From a virus: a stretch of DNA of 44,875 nt. The position numbers and the translations under genes were made by a program. Location of the stretch: positions 1 to 44,875 of the IMG/VR virus record IMGVR_UViG_3300046009_014020; one strand, 5' to 3'. The notes beneath the pieces were generated by a model. That model was given only the letters and a program-made list of their open reading frames with translations. It had not been told where the DNA came from and did not search any database. This document shows positions 1 through 8,853 of the stretch, piece by piece. Position 1 is the first letter of the stretch. Each line of letters begins with the position of its first letter.

Positions 1-1026
1 AGATACAATAATGATTTTGTTAATCAGATGACTCCAAAAGAGTGCGAATTTGGGTTCGCACACGAAGTATTACATAATGTATTTGATCATATGGCAAGAC
101 GCGAACACCGTGATCCAAATCTTGCAAATATTGCTGCCGATTATGCTGTTAATCAAATTTTGAAAGATGAGCGCATCGGTGAGTTTCCGAGCTTTATAAA
201 AGTCTTTCAAGATAACAAATATCGAGGTTGGAGTTTTGAACAGATCTATGATGATGTTGATGCTAATTCAATTAAGATCGATATCAATTCTCTCGGAGAA
301 CTTCTAGATGAACACCTCGATGGAGAAGGCGACGGCGACGGTGAGGATGGTTCAAAAGGACGTCCTCGACTTACTGCTGAAGAGAAAAAAGCAATTCGTG
401 ACGAGATAAAAGAAGCAATGGTAGCTGCTGCTCAAGCTGCGGGTGCAGGTAGGGTGCCTGCAGGTATTCGGCGTCTCATTTCAGATTTTACCGAACCTAA
501 AATGGATTGGCGTCAATTGCTTAGAATGAATATACAAAGTATCTTTAAAAGTAATTTTAGTTTTTCTAGACCAAATCGTAAAAGTCAACATTGTGGTGCT
601 ATTTTACCCGGTATGATGAACGACGAAACTATAGATATTTCAATCGGCATTGACATGAGCGGAAGTATTAGCAATACACAGGCAAACGACTTTCTAAGTG
701 AAATTAAAGGTATTATGGATGAATACAAAGATTTTAAATTAGATGTTTGGTGCTTTGATACAGAAGTCTATAACTATGCTAAGTTTACAGGCGATAATGC
801 AAATGATATCCAAGATTACAAAGTCCAAGGCGGTGGAGGCACTGATTTTACTGTAAACTTTGCATTTATGAAAAACGAAAATATTGTCCCTAAGAAGTTT
901 ATTATGTTTACAGATGGATACCCGGCAGACAGTTGGGGGGACGAGGATTATTGTGATACATTGTTTATTATTCACGGTAACGATTCAATTGTAGCCCCAT
1001 TTGGACAAACTGCATATTATAAATAA
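1..1026 (+). CDS. Metallopeptidase/VWA-domain protein, 5' partial
   Basis: The reading frame is open from base 1, so the true start lies outside the window; the first internal ATG is at 28. Numbering from that Met, a zinc-metallopeptidase motif HEVLH sits at residues 12-16. An acidic Gly/Asp linker follows at about 95-110. The C-terminal half is a von Willebrand A-like domain with MIDAS elements DMSGS at 209-213, then GGGGTDF and FTDG. This order matches the bacterial 'putative metallopeptidase plus VWA-like' family (DUF2201 type), which is often encoded beside a MoxR-type AAA+ ATPase. None is visible here, but the upstream side is cut. The likely role is a metal-dependent protein-remodelling or binding factor made by the phage; the substrate is unknown. 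The domain call is strong, the function is inference. Confidence 0.8.
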   Translation, partial: RYNNDFVNQMTPKECEFGFAHEVLHNVFDHMARREHRDPNLANIAADYAVNQILKDERIGEFPSFIKVFQDNKYRGWSFEQIYDDVDANSIKIDINSLGELLDEHLDGEGDGDGEDGSKGRPRLTAEEKKAIRDEIKEAMVAAAQAAGAGRVPAGIRRLISDFTEPKMDWRQLLRMNIQSIFKSNFSFSRPNRKSQHCGAILPGMMNDETIDISIGIDMSGSISNTQANDFLSEIKGIMDEYKDFKLDVWCFDTEVYNYAKFTGDNANDIQDYKVQGGGGTDFTVNFAFMKNENIVPKKFIMFTDGYPADSWGDEDYCDTLFIIHGNDSIVAPFGQTAYYK

Positions 1027-1037
1027 GTGTGTAGTTA

Positions 1038-1316
1038 ATGTCATTAAACAGAGGTGAAATCAATGCTTTAGGGGTTCTTGGTTTAAGAAAACTAAGTTTT
1101 ATGCCAGATCACTTTGCCAAGATTACTATTGATAAAAGTATTGATATTAAAATGTTAGAACATTGGATTAACTACAATTTAAATAGTAGATATTCAATTA
1201 CAACTGATTTGACAATGGAGTCTAATAAAATTGTAGAAATTCTAGAAATAGGTCTAGAAGATCCTAAAGAGATAACTATATTGACATTAGGTTGTCCATA
1301 TCTACATCAACAATAA
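1038..1316 (+). CDS. Hypothetical 92-aa protein
   Basis: This small ORF starts 11 nt after the VWA protein and runs in the same direction toward the folate genes, so it is probably co-transcribed. No clear Shine-Dalgarno precedes ATG 1038, which fits translational coupling. The protein is mixed in composition, with no signal peptide, membrane segment or cysteine pair. I recognise no family. Its reality is supported by tight packing and by the good Shine-Dalgarno of the next gene directly after its stop. Confidence 0.6.
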   Translation: MSLNRGEINALGVLGLRKLSFMPDHFAKITIDKSIDIKMLEHWINYNLNSRYSITTDLTMESNKIVEILEIGLEDPKEITILTLGCPYLHQQ

Positions 1317-1329
1317 AGGAAAAAAACAA

Positions 1330-1581
1330 ATGGAAAATACTGAACAAACACAAACATCAACTACACCAGAACTTAGTATTGCAGATTTACAAAATCTAAA
1401 AACATTAGTTGATATTGCAGTACGTAGAGGTGCATTTGCTGCAACAGAAATAAGTTCAATTGGTGCTGTTTATGATAGACTAAATGCATTTCTAGAATCT
1501 ATTCCAAAACCTACCTCTAAAGAAGAAGGAAAGGCCACACCACCAGAAATGGGAACTCCAGAAATCTCTGCAGCGGCCTAA
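1330..1581 (+). CDS. Hypothetical 83-aa protein, helical
   Basis: ATG 1330 is preceded by AAAGGA at a suitable distance (1315-1320), a good ribosome-binding site. The N-terminal 15 residues are Thr/Gln/Ser-rich and probably disordered. The middle (about 17-60) looks amphipathic helical, with LSIADLQNLKTLVDIAVRRG followed by a predicted second helix around YDRLNAFLES. The tail is Pro/Glu/Ala-rich. Similar short helical proteins with this IADLQNL...AVRRGAF pattern occur in marine T4-like phages as far as I recall, without a known function. Confidence 0.65.
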   Translation: MENTEQTQTSTTPELSIADLQNLKTLVDIAVRRGAFAATEISSIGAVYDRLNAFLESIPKPTSKEEGKATPPEMGTPEISAAA

Positions 1582-1593
1582 TAGGAGATAAAA

Positions 1594-2193
1594 ATGGCTT
1601 TGATAAAACATGTTGGTAAGATGAAAAATAATGGAGCCAAAGTTGCAGTAGTTTACAGAACTTTGCCAGGAGATGCTTATCACGCATTAGTAGTAGGTAC
1701 TAACTCACTTCAAGAAAGCTATCATGACTCATTAATGAGTACAATTCAAAGTGATAGTGGTCAGGCTGCAAATGAACTTGCAGATATTCTAGCTGTGAGA
1801 AAATTTCCAGACGGCAGCAATATGCTTGAATTTCTACATTTTAAAGGATATCTGAAAAAAGTTCCAACTGACGGTGTTTTAATGACCCCGACCGTAAACG
1901 ATAGCATTTCCTTAGATCAACTTAACCAGCTGTTAGCAGAACAAAAAGGAGTGAGTGTAGACGAATTGGCGATTACTAACGGAGTAAATCCAAATCCTAA
2001 AACTCATAAAGAGAATGAACCGAAAAGCGAACTAGCTGTCGAGGATGCAAAAAAAACTGACTCTATTGAAGAGTTAACTCCGGCTCAAATGAGAAGTAAA
2101 GCAGATTCACTTTTCAAACAGGCTCAATCTCTGCGTAAGCAGGCAGATCATTTAGATCCTCCTAAGAAAAAACAAAAAGCCGTAGCTTCTTAA
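1594..2193 (+). CDS. Conserved phage protein of unknown function, 199 aa
   Basis: A strong Shine-Dalgarno (TAGGAG, 1582-1587) precedes ATG 1594. The N-terminal about 115 residues form a compact alpha/beta-looking region with the patterns KNNGAKVAVVYRTLPGD and RKFPDGSNMLEFLH. A linker rich in Asn, Glu and Lys follows. The C-terminus (about 160-199) is a charged helix ending in a Lys-rich tail (PPKKKQK). The stop codon overlaps the next ATG (TAATG at 2191-2195), so it is translationally coupled to the dihydrofolate reductase gene. The general organisation recalls a small protein common in marine T4-like phages, but I can assign no function. Confidence 0.65.
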   Translation: MALIKHVGKMKNNGAKVAVVYRTLPGDAYHALVVGTNSLQESYHDSLMSTIQSDSGQAANELADILAVRKFPDGSNMLEFLHFKGYLKKVPTDGVLMTPTVNDSISLDQLNQLLAEQKGVSVDELAITNGVNPNPKTHKENEPKSELAVEDAKKTDSIEELTPAQMRSKADSLFKQAQSLRKQADHLDPPKKKQKAVAS

Positions 2194-2672
2194 TGCTAAA
2201 CTGTATTGTTGCAGTAGACCAAAATCAGGGCATTGGTTTTCAAAATACCATGCCCTGGCCTTTTTTAAAAGAAGATTTAAAATTTTTTAAAAACATTACT
2301 ACTAATAATGTAGTAGTAATGGGCAGTAATACATATAAATCAATAGGTAAAGCATTGCCTAATAGAATCAACATTGTAATTACAAAAAATATCTATTCAG
2401 ATGCTGATCATTTAATTCATGATCCAAATTTAGTTTTAAATTTCTGTAACACAAATTATCCTGATAAAGAAATTTTTATCATCGGCGGTAGTGCCGTATA
2501 TGAAACTTTTAAATTTTTAATCGATAGGTTCTATATAACAGAAATTGGAAACACTTTTACATGCGACAGATTTTTTGATTTAGATTATGTTAGAAATAAT
2601 TTTCCCAAAATAAAAACTCATTTTGAATATCATCAACCAATTCCATTTACGATAAAAGAATATAATCTATGA
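2193..2672 (+). CDS. folA: Dihydrofolate reductase
   Basis: The enzyme reduces dihydrofolate to tetrahydrofolate with NADPH, regenerating the cofactor consumed by thymidylate synthase. Its 159-aa length equals that of bacterial single-domain enzymes. Family signatures appear in order: IVAVDQNQGIG at the N-terminus; MPW at 20-22 followed by acidic D28, the proton-donor position (E. coli D27); MGSNTYKSIGKALPNR, the NADPH-binding loop and turn; and IFIIGGSAVY, the GG dinucleotide motif. The start overlaps the previous stop (TAATG) and the stop overlaps thyA by four bases (ATGA), so all three genes should be translated in series. T4 also encodes this enzyme (frd) beside its thymidylate synthase (td). 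Confidence 0.95.
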   Translation: MLNCIVAVDQNQGIGFQNTMPWPFLKEDLKFFKNITTNNVVVMGSNTYKSIGKALPNRINIVITKNIYSDADHLIHDPNLVLNFCNTNYPDKEIFIIGGSAVYETFKFLIDRFYITEIGNTFTCDRFFDLDYVRNNFPKIKTHFEYHQPIPFTIKEYNL

Positions 2673-3553
2673 AACATCCTGAATTTGCATATTTAGACTT
2701 ACTTAAAAATATTTTAGGTAATGGCAATGATCGATCGGATAGAACCGGTACCGGAACAATAAGTCTCTTTGGCGAACAACTTAAATTTAATTTACAGGAT
2801 GGATTTCCTGCTATTACAACTAAAAAATTAGCATGGAAAGCTTGTGTATCCGAACTTCTATGGTTTATAGAGGGAAGCGGGGATGAATTTAGATTACGAG
2901 AAATTCTTCATGGTCAACGATATATAGATAAAAAAACTATTTGGACAGATAATGCTACAGCACCCTACTGGACAAATAAAAATATACAAAGACATCCTGG
3001 AGATTTAGGAAGGATTTACGGGGTACAATGGAGAAGATGGCGTAAACCTCTAATTAGGATTAATAAAGTTGTCTTACAAAATCATGACCAATTACTAGAT
3101 CTAGTAGAAGGAATCAAAAAAGATCCATATGGGAGACGTCATATTATAACTGCGTGGAATCCTGGTGAGTTGGAGTTAATGGCATTACCCCCATGTCATA
3201 CTATGTGCCAATTTTACGTTAGTGATAACAAGTTGAGTTGTCACATGTATCAACGTAGTGCAGATATGTTTTTAGGAGTTCCATTTAATGTTGCTTCTTA
3301 TGCATTGTTTACACACATGCTAGCACAAGTATGTAATCTCGATGTAGGACAGTTAATCATATCCTTCGGTGATGCTCATATATATAAAAATCATGTCGAC
3401 CAAGTAAAAGAACAATTGAAAAGAAATCCTCTTCCTTTACCTAGTCTTAGACTAAATTCTAATATTGAAAAAATTACAGATTTTACAATGGATGATATTG
3501 AATTAATAAATTATACCTGTCACGATACTATAAAAGCTCAAATGGCAGTTTAA
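2669..3553 (+). CDS. thyA: Thymidylate synthase (ThyA type)
   Basis: The enzyme converts dUMP to dTMP using methylene-tetrahydrofolate, which supplies thymidine for phage DNA and makes the dihydrofolate that the upstream enzyme recycles. At 294 aa it is close to T4 Td. Recognisable elements are RTGTGT near the N-terminus (phosphate loop), GDLGRIYGVQWRRW, KDPYGRRHIITAWNP, the catalytic LPPCH with nucleophile C176, QRSADMFLGVPFN, and GDAHIYKNH. The ATG overlaps the dihydrofolate reductase stop (ATGA, 2669-2672). No intron interrupts it, unlike T4 td. The TAA stop (3551-3553) lies within a TTAA that also holds the stop of the opposing fibre gene. Confidence 0.97.
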   Translation: MKHPEFAYLDLLKNILGNGNDRSDRTGTGTISLFGEQLKFNLQDGFPAITTKKLAWKACVSELLWFIEGSGDEFRLREILHGQRYIDKKTIWTDNATAPYWTNKNIQRHPGDLGRIYGVQWRRWRKPLIRINKVVLQNHDQLLDLVEGIKKDPYGRRHIITAWNPGELELMALPPCHTMCQFYVSDNKLSCHMYQRSADMFLGVPFNVASYALFTHMLAQVCNLDVGQLIISFGDAHIYKNHVDQVKEQLKRNPLPLPSLRLNSNIEKITDFTMDDIELINYTCHDTIKAQMAV

Positions 3554-4782
3554 ATAACTAAAACTTCTATTGTACCCTCTGGTTTATAAAAATCTTCCAA
3601 AGCTTTAGCAAAAACTGACGAGTCTCTATCTTGATCTTTTGCTTGTTCTGCATATCCTTTTACAGAACTAGTAACCAATAAATCTCCTTTAGATATAGGA
3701 CCGATCACTTTACAAGGAACTCTACCTTTCAATGCAATATAAGGATGAGTTTCTTGATTTCCAGCATTTTCATTCATAGCAAAAGCAGGATTAGAAGATA
3801 CAACCCCTATTACTGAAACATTTGCTCTTACATCGGTTGTAGTAACTTCATTAGTGCCACCTATAACTAACACAGTTCCTATATCATATCTATCGTCAGC
3901 ATGATATCTTTCTGCTAAGTCTGCATATTGAGCACTTGTAGCTATCCCTCTAAACACATTTGTATAGATATCTCCATGACTAGTTCTTTGTACTATTGAA
4001 TATGCAATAGTAGAAGTCGAAGCAGTTGAATAATAGGAAATTAAATTTGTGCTTGTACTCGATCTTAATGACGGTGCTCCACCAGACAAAAGTTCAATAG
4101 CATAAGTTGCTGTAGTGGCCAAATCTGCCTTTTTAGCGTGAGAAGCTGTACCCCATAAGATAGTGTTTTCGTTTGTTGATTTTCCATTTGCATCAACATT
4201 CGAAAGTGTAATACCACGTTTAATTACAGGAAAAGTAGGACTCAAAATTGAAGTTGGATTAAATGATTGTTTACTAATAATTACTACCACTTCATTATCA
4301 ATTGTAGCCTGTGTAATCGGAGTTGTAACTGCAACATCTACTCCTGTAGATTCTTCACTGGGTATCCAAGTTGCTCTACCAGAAGCCGGATCAAAAGGTC
4401 CGACACTTTGAAATTGCGAACCATCAAATGCTTTTAATTGAAAGGCATTTTTATCCCACCATAAATCGCCTGTAACTAAAGCAGATGACGGTGGTGTATT
4501 TTCTTGTACAAAAATACTAGCAATACCTTTAAATGATCTTCCATCATAACTTACATTTAATCTACCATTTAATTTGTCAAACCAAAGTTGTCCTCTTATA
4601 GGCTTCTCAGGTTGTGTATCGTTTGAAAAATTCTCTAATAATTTAAGGAAGTTTTCATTAACAACCTGTCCATATCCGGAATAATTTCTTCCAACAAATG
4701 ATAAACTTGTAGAAACATCTAGACTAGCATCATCTACTCTGGCTAATCTTGTTCCATCGGTTTTAAATAAAATATATGGCAT
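3550..4782 (-). CDS. Tail fibre/virion protein, paralogue 4 of 4 in the cluster
   Basis: This 410-aa protein begins with the same module of about 125 residues as its three upstream neighbours: MPYILFKTDGT, then SLSFVGRNYSGYGQ, ENFLKLLENF, GQLWFD and GDLWWD. The C-terminal module starts at YADLAERYHADDRYDIGT, passes through GVVSSNPAFAMNE and YIALKGRVPCKV, and ends in hydrophobic EVLVI. That C-terminal module is shared with the next gene and is common in marine phage fibres. It may relate to trimerising or self-processing fibre tips, but this is unverified. The middle is Thr/Ser-rich beta-type sequence. An AGGT-type ribosome-binding site lies upstream. Its position at the end of the virion operon fits a distal adhesin. 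Confidence 0.75.
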   Translation of the reverse strand: MPYILFKTDGTRLARVDDASLDVSTSLSFVGRNYSGYGQVVNENFLKLLENFSNDTQPEKPIRGQLWFDKLNGRLNVSYDGRSFKGIASIFVQENTPPSSALVTGDLWWDKNAFQLKAFDGSQFQSVGPFDPASGRATWIPSEESTGVDVAVTTPITQATIDNEVVVIISKQSFNPTSILSPTFPVIKRGITLSNVDANGKSTNENTILWGTASHAKKADLATTATYAIELLSGGAPSLRSSTSTNLISYYSTASTSTIAYSIVQRTSHGDIYTNVFRGIATSAQYADLAERYHADDRYDIGTVLVIGGTNEVTTTDVRANVSVIGVVSSNPAFAMNENAGNQETHPYIALKGRVPCKVIGPISKGDLLVTSSVKGYAEQAKDQDRDSSVFAKALEDFYKPEGTIEVLVI

Positions 4783-4791
4783 CTTTTTTAC

Positions 4792-5808
4792 CTATAAAAT
4801 TAAAGCCTCAACTGTGTCACAACCTAAACTATCTGTAAGTGCTATTGCAAAAACTTCTATATGAGGATAGTTTACTCCAATTGCTTTGCCGTTATCTCCT
4901 GCAATTAGTCGTTGTCCTTTTGAGATTGAGCCGTCAACTTTAACCGGCACACGACCTTTTAGTGCAATATATGTTCCCTTATCCAAAGTTTCATTCATCA
5001 TAAATCCAGGTTTTAAACTGACTACACCTATAGCTCGTTTTCCAATAGAACTAGCAGTTACTTCTGCTTCTCCACCTATGACTACTACTGTTCCTTGATC
5101 GTATTCTTTATCTGTCAAATATTTTTCAGCTAAGTCTGCATATCTACTAGCTGTAGCAGTACCTACACCTAAATTAAAATATATATGACCACTCGAATCT
5201 CTTGCTACAACTTTAGAAGGTGTTGCTTCTGTGACAGTTCCTACATCAACTGAAATAGTGGTCGCAGTACTACCATTAAAATTAGAACCAAGAAGATAAC
5301 TACCAACATTTAAGTAATTAGATATAGTAGAGCTTATAGTAATATTGCTAGATCCGTCATACAATACCCCGTTTATTGTTGTAGCGGTAGTTAACCTGTT
5401 AGCGGTTAGACTAGCAACTCTCGGTCCACCTATTACAGTTAATGTTGAAGTATTTTTAATATAAAGTACTTCATTGCTAGTATCCCACCAAAAATCACCA
5501 GTATTCAAAGTTGGTGTAGATGTTGATAAAGTAAAATTAGGAATAGAATTCCACAGAGATCCATTATAAACATTTAACCGTAAAACCGTAGAATCTTTAT
5601 TAAACCATAATTGCCCGGCAAGCGGATTAGCAGGCTCAGAAGAAGACGCAAAATTCTCTAACATATGAACATTGTTAGTATTTTCATATTGCCCATAATT
5701 AATAACATTTTTACCTAACAGTGTTAAGCTGGTAAATGATGTATCTACCTGACCATCTTCTAGTCTTAGAAATAACGATCCATCACTTTTGTATATTGAA
5801 TATGGCAT
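4792..5808 (-). CDS. Tail fibre/virion protein, paralogue 3 of 4
   Basis: This 338-aa protein has the shared N-terminal module (MPYSIYKSDGS, LTLLGKNVINYGQ, GQLWFN, GDFWWD) and the YADLAEKY...GVVSLKPGFMMNE...YIALKGRVPVKV C-terminal module. The centre is a short Thr/Ser-rich stretch (about 130-200), so it is essentially the downstream gene with a different middle. A good AAGGGA Shine-Dalgarno lies just before the ATG, and the spacers on both sides are 9 nt. Virion-fibre identity is inferred from repeat architecture and position; no receptor-binding function can be read. Confidence 0.75.
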   Translation of the reverse strand: MPYSIYKSDGSLFLRLEDGQVDTSFTSLTLLGKNVINYGQYENTNNVHMLENFASSSEPANPLAGQLWFNKDSTVLRLNVYNGSLWNSIPNFTLSTSTPTLNTGDFWWDTSNEVLYIKNTSTLTVIGGPRVASLTANRLTTATTINGVLYDGSSNITISSTISNYLNVGSYLLGSNFNGSTATTISVDVGTVTEATPSKVVARDSSGHIYFNLGVGTATASRYADLAEKYLTDKEYDQGTVVVIGGEAEVTASSIGKRAIGVVSLKPGFMMNETLDKGTYIALKGRVPVKVDGSISKGQRLIAGDNGKAIGVNYPHIEVFAIALTDSLGCDTVEALIL

Positions 5809-5817
5809 ATTAATCCC

Positions 5818-6864
5818 TTAATTTGTCGTTGTGCTAATATAATTTATACCCGATGGTCCAAAAGTAGAAGTAGTATAATAATACGGTTGCCAACTTGCGT
5901 TTTGATGTGTCCCAACTGTTCTAAATACCCTTGCTTGATAACCAGTACGTGCAACTCCATTGATAACACTAAATTTGCAAAGTACTCTAGCCTGTGTACC
6001 TAATAATACACCTGTCATCACTGTACTAGTCGATGTTAATGTTGTAGCATTGACCGGATACATTTGATTTAAAATTTTAACAATTTCTGGATTTTGTTTC
6101 CCTGTAGCTGCATTTATTCCAGTTACAGGATCATAAGTTCCAGAAAAAGCTAAAACATCATTATTAGGAGCAGGACTAATTACATCTATATCAACTCCTA
6201 ATGACAGATAGCTGTTTGAAACTTTACCTTGAACATTTAAATCACCTGTTATTGTCAATCCTGAAACTACAGTAGATGTAGTTGCATTTGGAATAAATGT
6301 AGTTCTATCAGACGAATCCATTTCAAAAGGTAAATCTTGTCCGGTTTCATCAAAATATAACACACCGACTGAATTTCCATATGATCTAAGTAACAAAACT
6401 TCCTTAGCAGCACCGTCTTGATCATTGACCGTTGTTTCGGGTAATGTAAATCCAGAACTTCCAACATATGACGGAAACACCGGACCAACATTGTAGGTCA
6501 CAGTAGATGATACAATTTTCAGTTGTTTAGTAGAATCATCAAACCATAAATCACCTGACTGCAGATCACTAGGTTCTGTTGTACTAATTCTTACAGCACC
6601 TATAGTTTTAAATCCATTATCATATATTTTTAATCTTTTAGAAGTAGTATCATACCATAATTGTCCTGTTAATGGACTTCTAGGAGGATTACCTACAACA
6701 CTGGCAAAATTAGCCAATAATTTTACAAAGTTGTTGTTAAGATCCTGTCCGTAGGAAGGATAATTTCTTCCGATTAATGAAAGACTTGTTGTAGATTTAT
6801 CTACTTGCCCGTCGGCAAGTAGTAGTAAAACAGTCCCATCAGTATTTAAAATTGTATATGCCAT
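5818..6864 (-). CDS. Tail fibre/virion protein, paralogue 2 of 4
   Basis: This 348-aa protein shares the N-terminal module (MAYTILNTDGT, SLSLIGRNYPSYGQ, GQLWYD, GDLWFDD) but not the YADLAE C-terminal module. Its C-terminal half carries different beta-rich sequence ending in YYYTTSTFGPSGINYISTT. The cluster therefore combines one conserved attachment module with several exchangeable tips. It is separated by 1 nt from the gene upstream and by 9 nt from the one downstream, so it belongs to a single transcript. No strong Shine-Dalgarno is visible. Confidence 0.72.
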   Translation of the reverse strand: MAYTILNTDGTVLLLLADGQVDKSTTSLSLIGRNYPSYGQDLNNNFVKLLANFASVVGNPPRSPLTGQLWYDTTSKRLKIYDNGFKTIGAVRISTTEPSDLQSGDLWFDDSTKQLKIVSSTVTYNVGPVFPSYVGSSGFTLPETTVNDQDGAAKEVLLLRSYGNSVGVLYFDETGQDLPFEMDSSDRTTFIPNATTSTVVSGLTITGDLNVQGKVSNSYLSLGVDIDVISPAPNNDVLAFSGTYDPVTGINAATGKQNPEIVKILNQMYPVNATTLTSTSTVMTGVLLGTQARVLCKFSVINGVARTGYQARVFRTVGTHQNASWQPYYYTTSTFGPSGINYISTTTN

Positions 6865-6865
6865 A

Positions 6866-8851
6866 TTATAATTTTATGTAATAAGTTAGATAAGTTGCAG
6901 AACTAAATGATAATACTGTTCCGGCTGGTATTACATCAAGTGTTTGCAATGAAATTGTTACTGTAGAAGCTAAAATACCAGTAACCACGGTCTGATGTTT
7001 CAATGATGCTATACCTTCTACTAATAAATTAGTAACAATACTAGACGTAGAGCTAATACTAATAAACGTACTACCAGAAGATATTAAAGATGTAACTGTA
7101 GTTGCAACAATAGTATTTTTACTAATTAATGTCGAAGTAGTTAAATTTGGAACATTAAATTTACTAGGTCCCGAACTACCATAAATTGTTCCAATTAATT
7201 GAAATAATGGACCAGTGACTCCTGTGGTATCATACTCACTTCCATCACACTTTACCCAACCACCAGATAAAGTTGAAGTAGTTCCAATACCAAATGGCAT
7301 AATCATTCCTGTTGGAAATATACTACTTAAAAAATTATCTCTTGATATACGTTTGAGTGAATTATCGGTTGTTTCTAAAACTAATAAATTCAGTGAAGAT
7401 GTCGAAACTGTAATAGTAGTTTGAGCTGCTATTGCGTCAGGCATTAACGATGTTACGAATGTTGCTGTTGTCGATGTGCCATTATATAATACAGATGTTC
7501 CTGTAATCTGACCTATAATTCTAAATTGTGTAGATTGTTGTAATCCTCTTGCCAATCCATCAAAGGTTCCAACAAATACGGACCCTGTATTACCTACTAT
7601 ATCAGCATAAATTTGTTTAAAGCGTTTTCCAAATGTTCCTATGTTTTGAGTTGCATTATTTTGAGGGATAATATCCGCACCTACAAATAAAGTTCCAGTC
7701 AAAGTAGATGTACCGGCAACATTTATATTTCCGTTAGAGGTAATATTTTTACTTACTGATAATCCTCCAGCTATAGATGTTGCAATGGTTGCTGTAGAAC
7801 TTATTGTGAGAGTATTTGCAACTGTTAAATTTTGAGAAACTGTTGCAGATCCAGTTACAGCCATTAAGTTAGAGCTTACTTCTAGCACTGTAGATAGTGT
7901 TGTACCTTTTACCTTTAAAATTATTTTGCCATTTGAGGTATTATTCAACACAATTGCATCATTATCACCCTTATAAAATTGCACATAATTTGTATCAAGC
8001 AATGATTCTACATTATTAATTACAATCCCGTCTCTTCCTTGAGCAGTTAAAGTATTATTTGTTGATGGGGTAACAAATTTAATCATTCCAGTTACAATTT
8101 GCCCATAACCTGCTTGATCATTTTTACGCAAAAATACACTGGTTTCATAAACATTATCATCTAAATCTACTAGACCTTGGGCAGAAAGTGCTGGACCATT
8201 AAATATCGGAGTTGGTTCAGTATTGGCAACTACACTGGCTAAATTAACACCCGGACGTAAAGTTGTAAACCCATTAATAACAATTTTTGGAGTAAAACTT
8301 TCATTAGATACAATTGAAACTACTATACCATTAACTTTGTTTAAAATTACTTTTCTATCAACATTTGTTGTATCTTTAATTGTAACTGGTATTGCCCCTG
8401 TAGGCTCAGGACCTGCATCCCCAGGCCCTACTAGTGTCCATTGATTACTATTCCATATTTTAAGTTGATTAGCTGCGGTATCTACCCAAATATCCCCAAT
8501 TTTTAATCCTTGAGTTTGCGAATCTGCAGGATCATTTCCTTGCTGATATATACCATTAGCATTAGGCCATCTTGTAGCTGTGGCTGTGCCATCCATTATT
8601 TTCAATACTTTATTGTAGGGATCACTGGTATCATACCACAACTGCCCTTCAATAGGATTTTCTGGAGGTAAAGGACTAGCAAAGTTTTCTAGTAATCGTA
8701 CAAAATTTTCTGCAATTTTCAGACCATAATTAGGATAACCTTTACCAACTAAACTTAAACTGGTATCAACAGTATTAATTCCCGGAGGCATATCCGGAAC
8801 TGTAATTTTATCAAGTTTGGACGGATCTGAAAAACTAATAGTGTATGGCAT
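6866..8851 (-). CDS. Tail fibre protein with phage collar domain, paralogue 1 of 4
   Basis: At 661 aa this is the longest of the four paralogues. The shared N-terminal module is present (SLSLVGKGYPNYG, ENFVRLLENFASP, GQLWYD, GDIWVD). The middle has a beta-rich shaft with SIAGGLSVSKNITSNGNINV-type segments and IGTFGKRFKQIYAD. Near the C-terminus is a tail-collar signature: MIMPFG, GGWVKCDGSEYD, LFQLIGTIYG and KFNVPNL, matching the Phage Tail Collar family. This suggests a distal receptor-facing fibre related in its tip to T4 gp12-type proteins. The gene follows the 220-aa structural gene by 2 nt. Confidence 0.8.
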   Translation of the reverse strand: MPYTISFSDPSKLDKITVPDMPPGINTVDTSLSLVGKGYPNYGLKIAENFVRLLENFASPLPPENPIEGQLWYDTSDPYNKVLKIMDGTATATRWPNANGIYQQGNDPADSQTQGLKIGDIWVDTAANQLKIWNSNQWTLVGPGDAGPEPTGAIPVTIKDTTNVDRKVILNKVNGIVVSIVSNESFTPKIVINGFTTLRPGVNLASVVANTEPTPIFNGPALSAQGLVDLDDNVYETSVFLRKNDQAGYGQIVTGMIKFVTPSTNNTLTAQGRDGIVINNVESLLDTNYVQFYKGDNDAIVLNNTSNGKIILKVKGTTLSTVLEVSSNLMAVTGSATVSQNLTVANTLTISSTATIATSIAGGLSVSKNITSNGNINVAGTSTLTGTLFVGADIIPQNNATQNIGTFGKRFKQIYADIVGNTGSVFVGTFDGLARGLQQSTQFRIIGQITGTSVLYNGTSTTATFVTSLMPDAIAAQTTITVSTSSLNLLVLETTDNSLKRISRDNFLSSIFPTGMIMPFGIGTTSTLSGGWVKCDGSEYDTTGVTGPLFQLIGTIYGSSGPSKFNVPNLTTSTLISKNTIVATTVTSLISSGSTFISISSTSSIVTNLLVEGIASLKHQTVVTGILASTVTISLQTLDVIPAGTVLSFSSATYLTYYIKL

Positions 8852-8853
8852 GA

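Noticed and set aside
2294-2321. 9-bp hairpin (CATTACTAC/GTAGTAATG) inside the dihydrofolate reductase gene
   Set aside because: It falls in repeated ACT, AAT and GTA codons of the conserved TTNNVVVMG segment, so coding constraint explains it.
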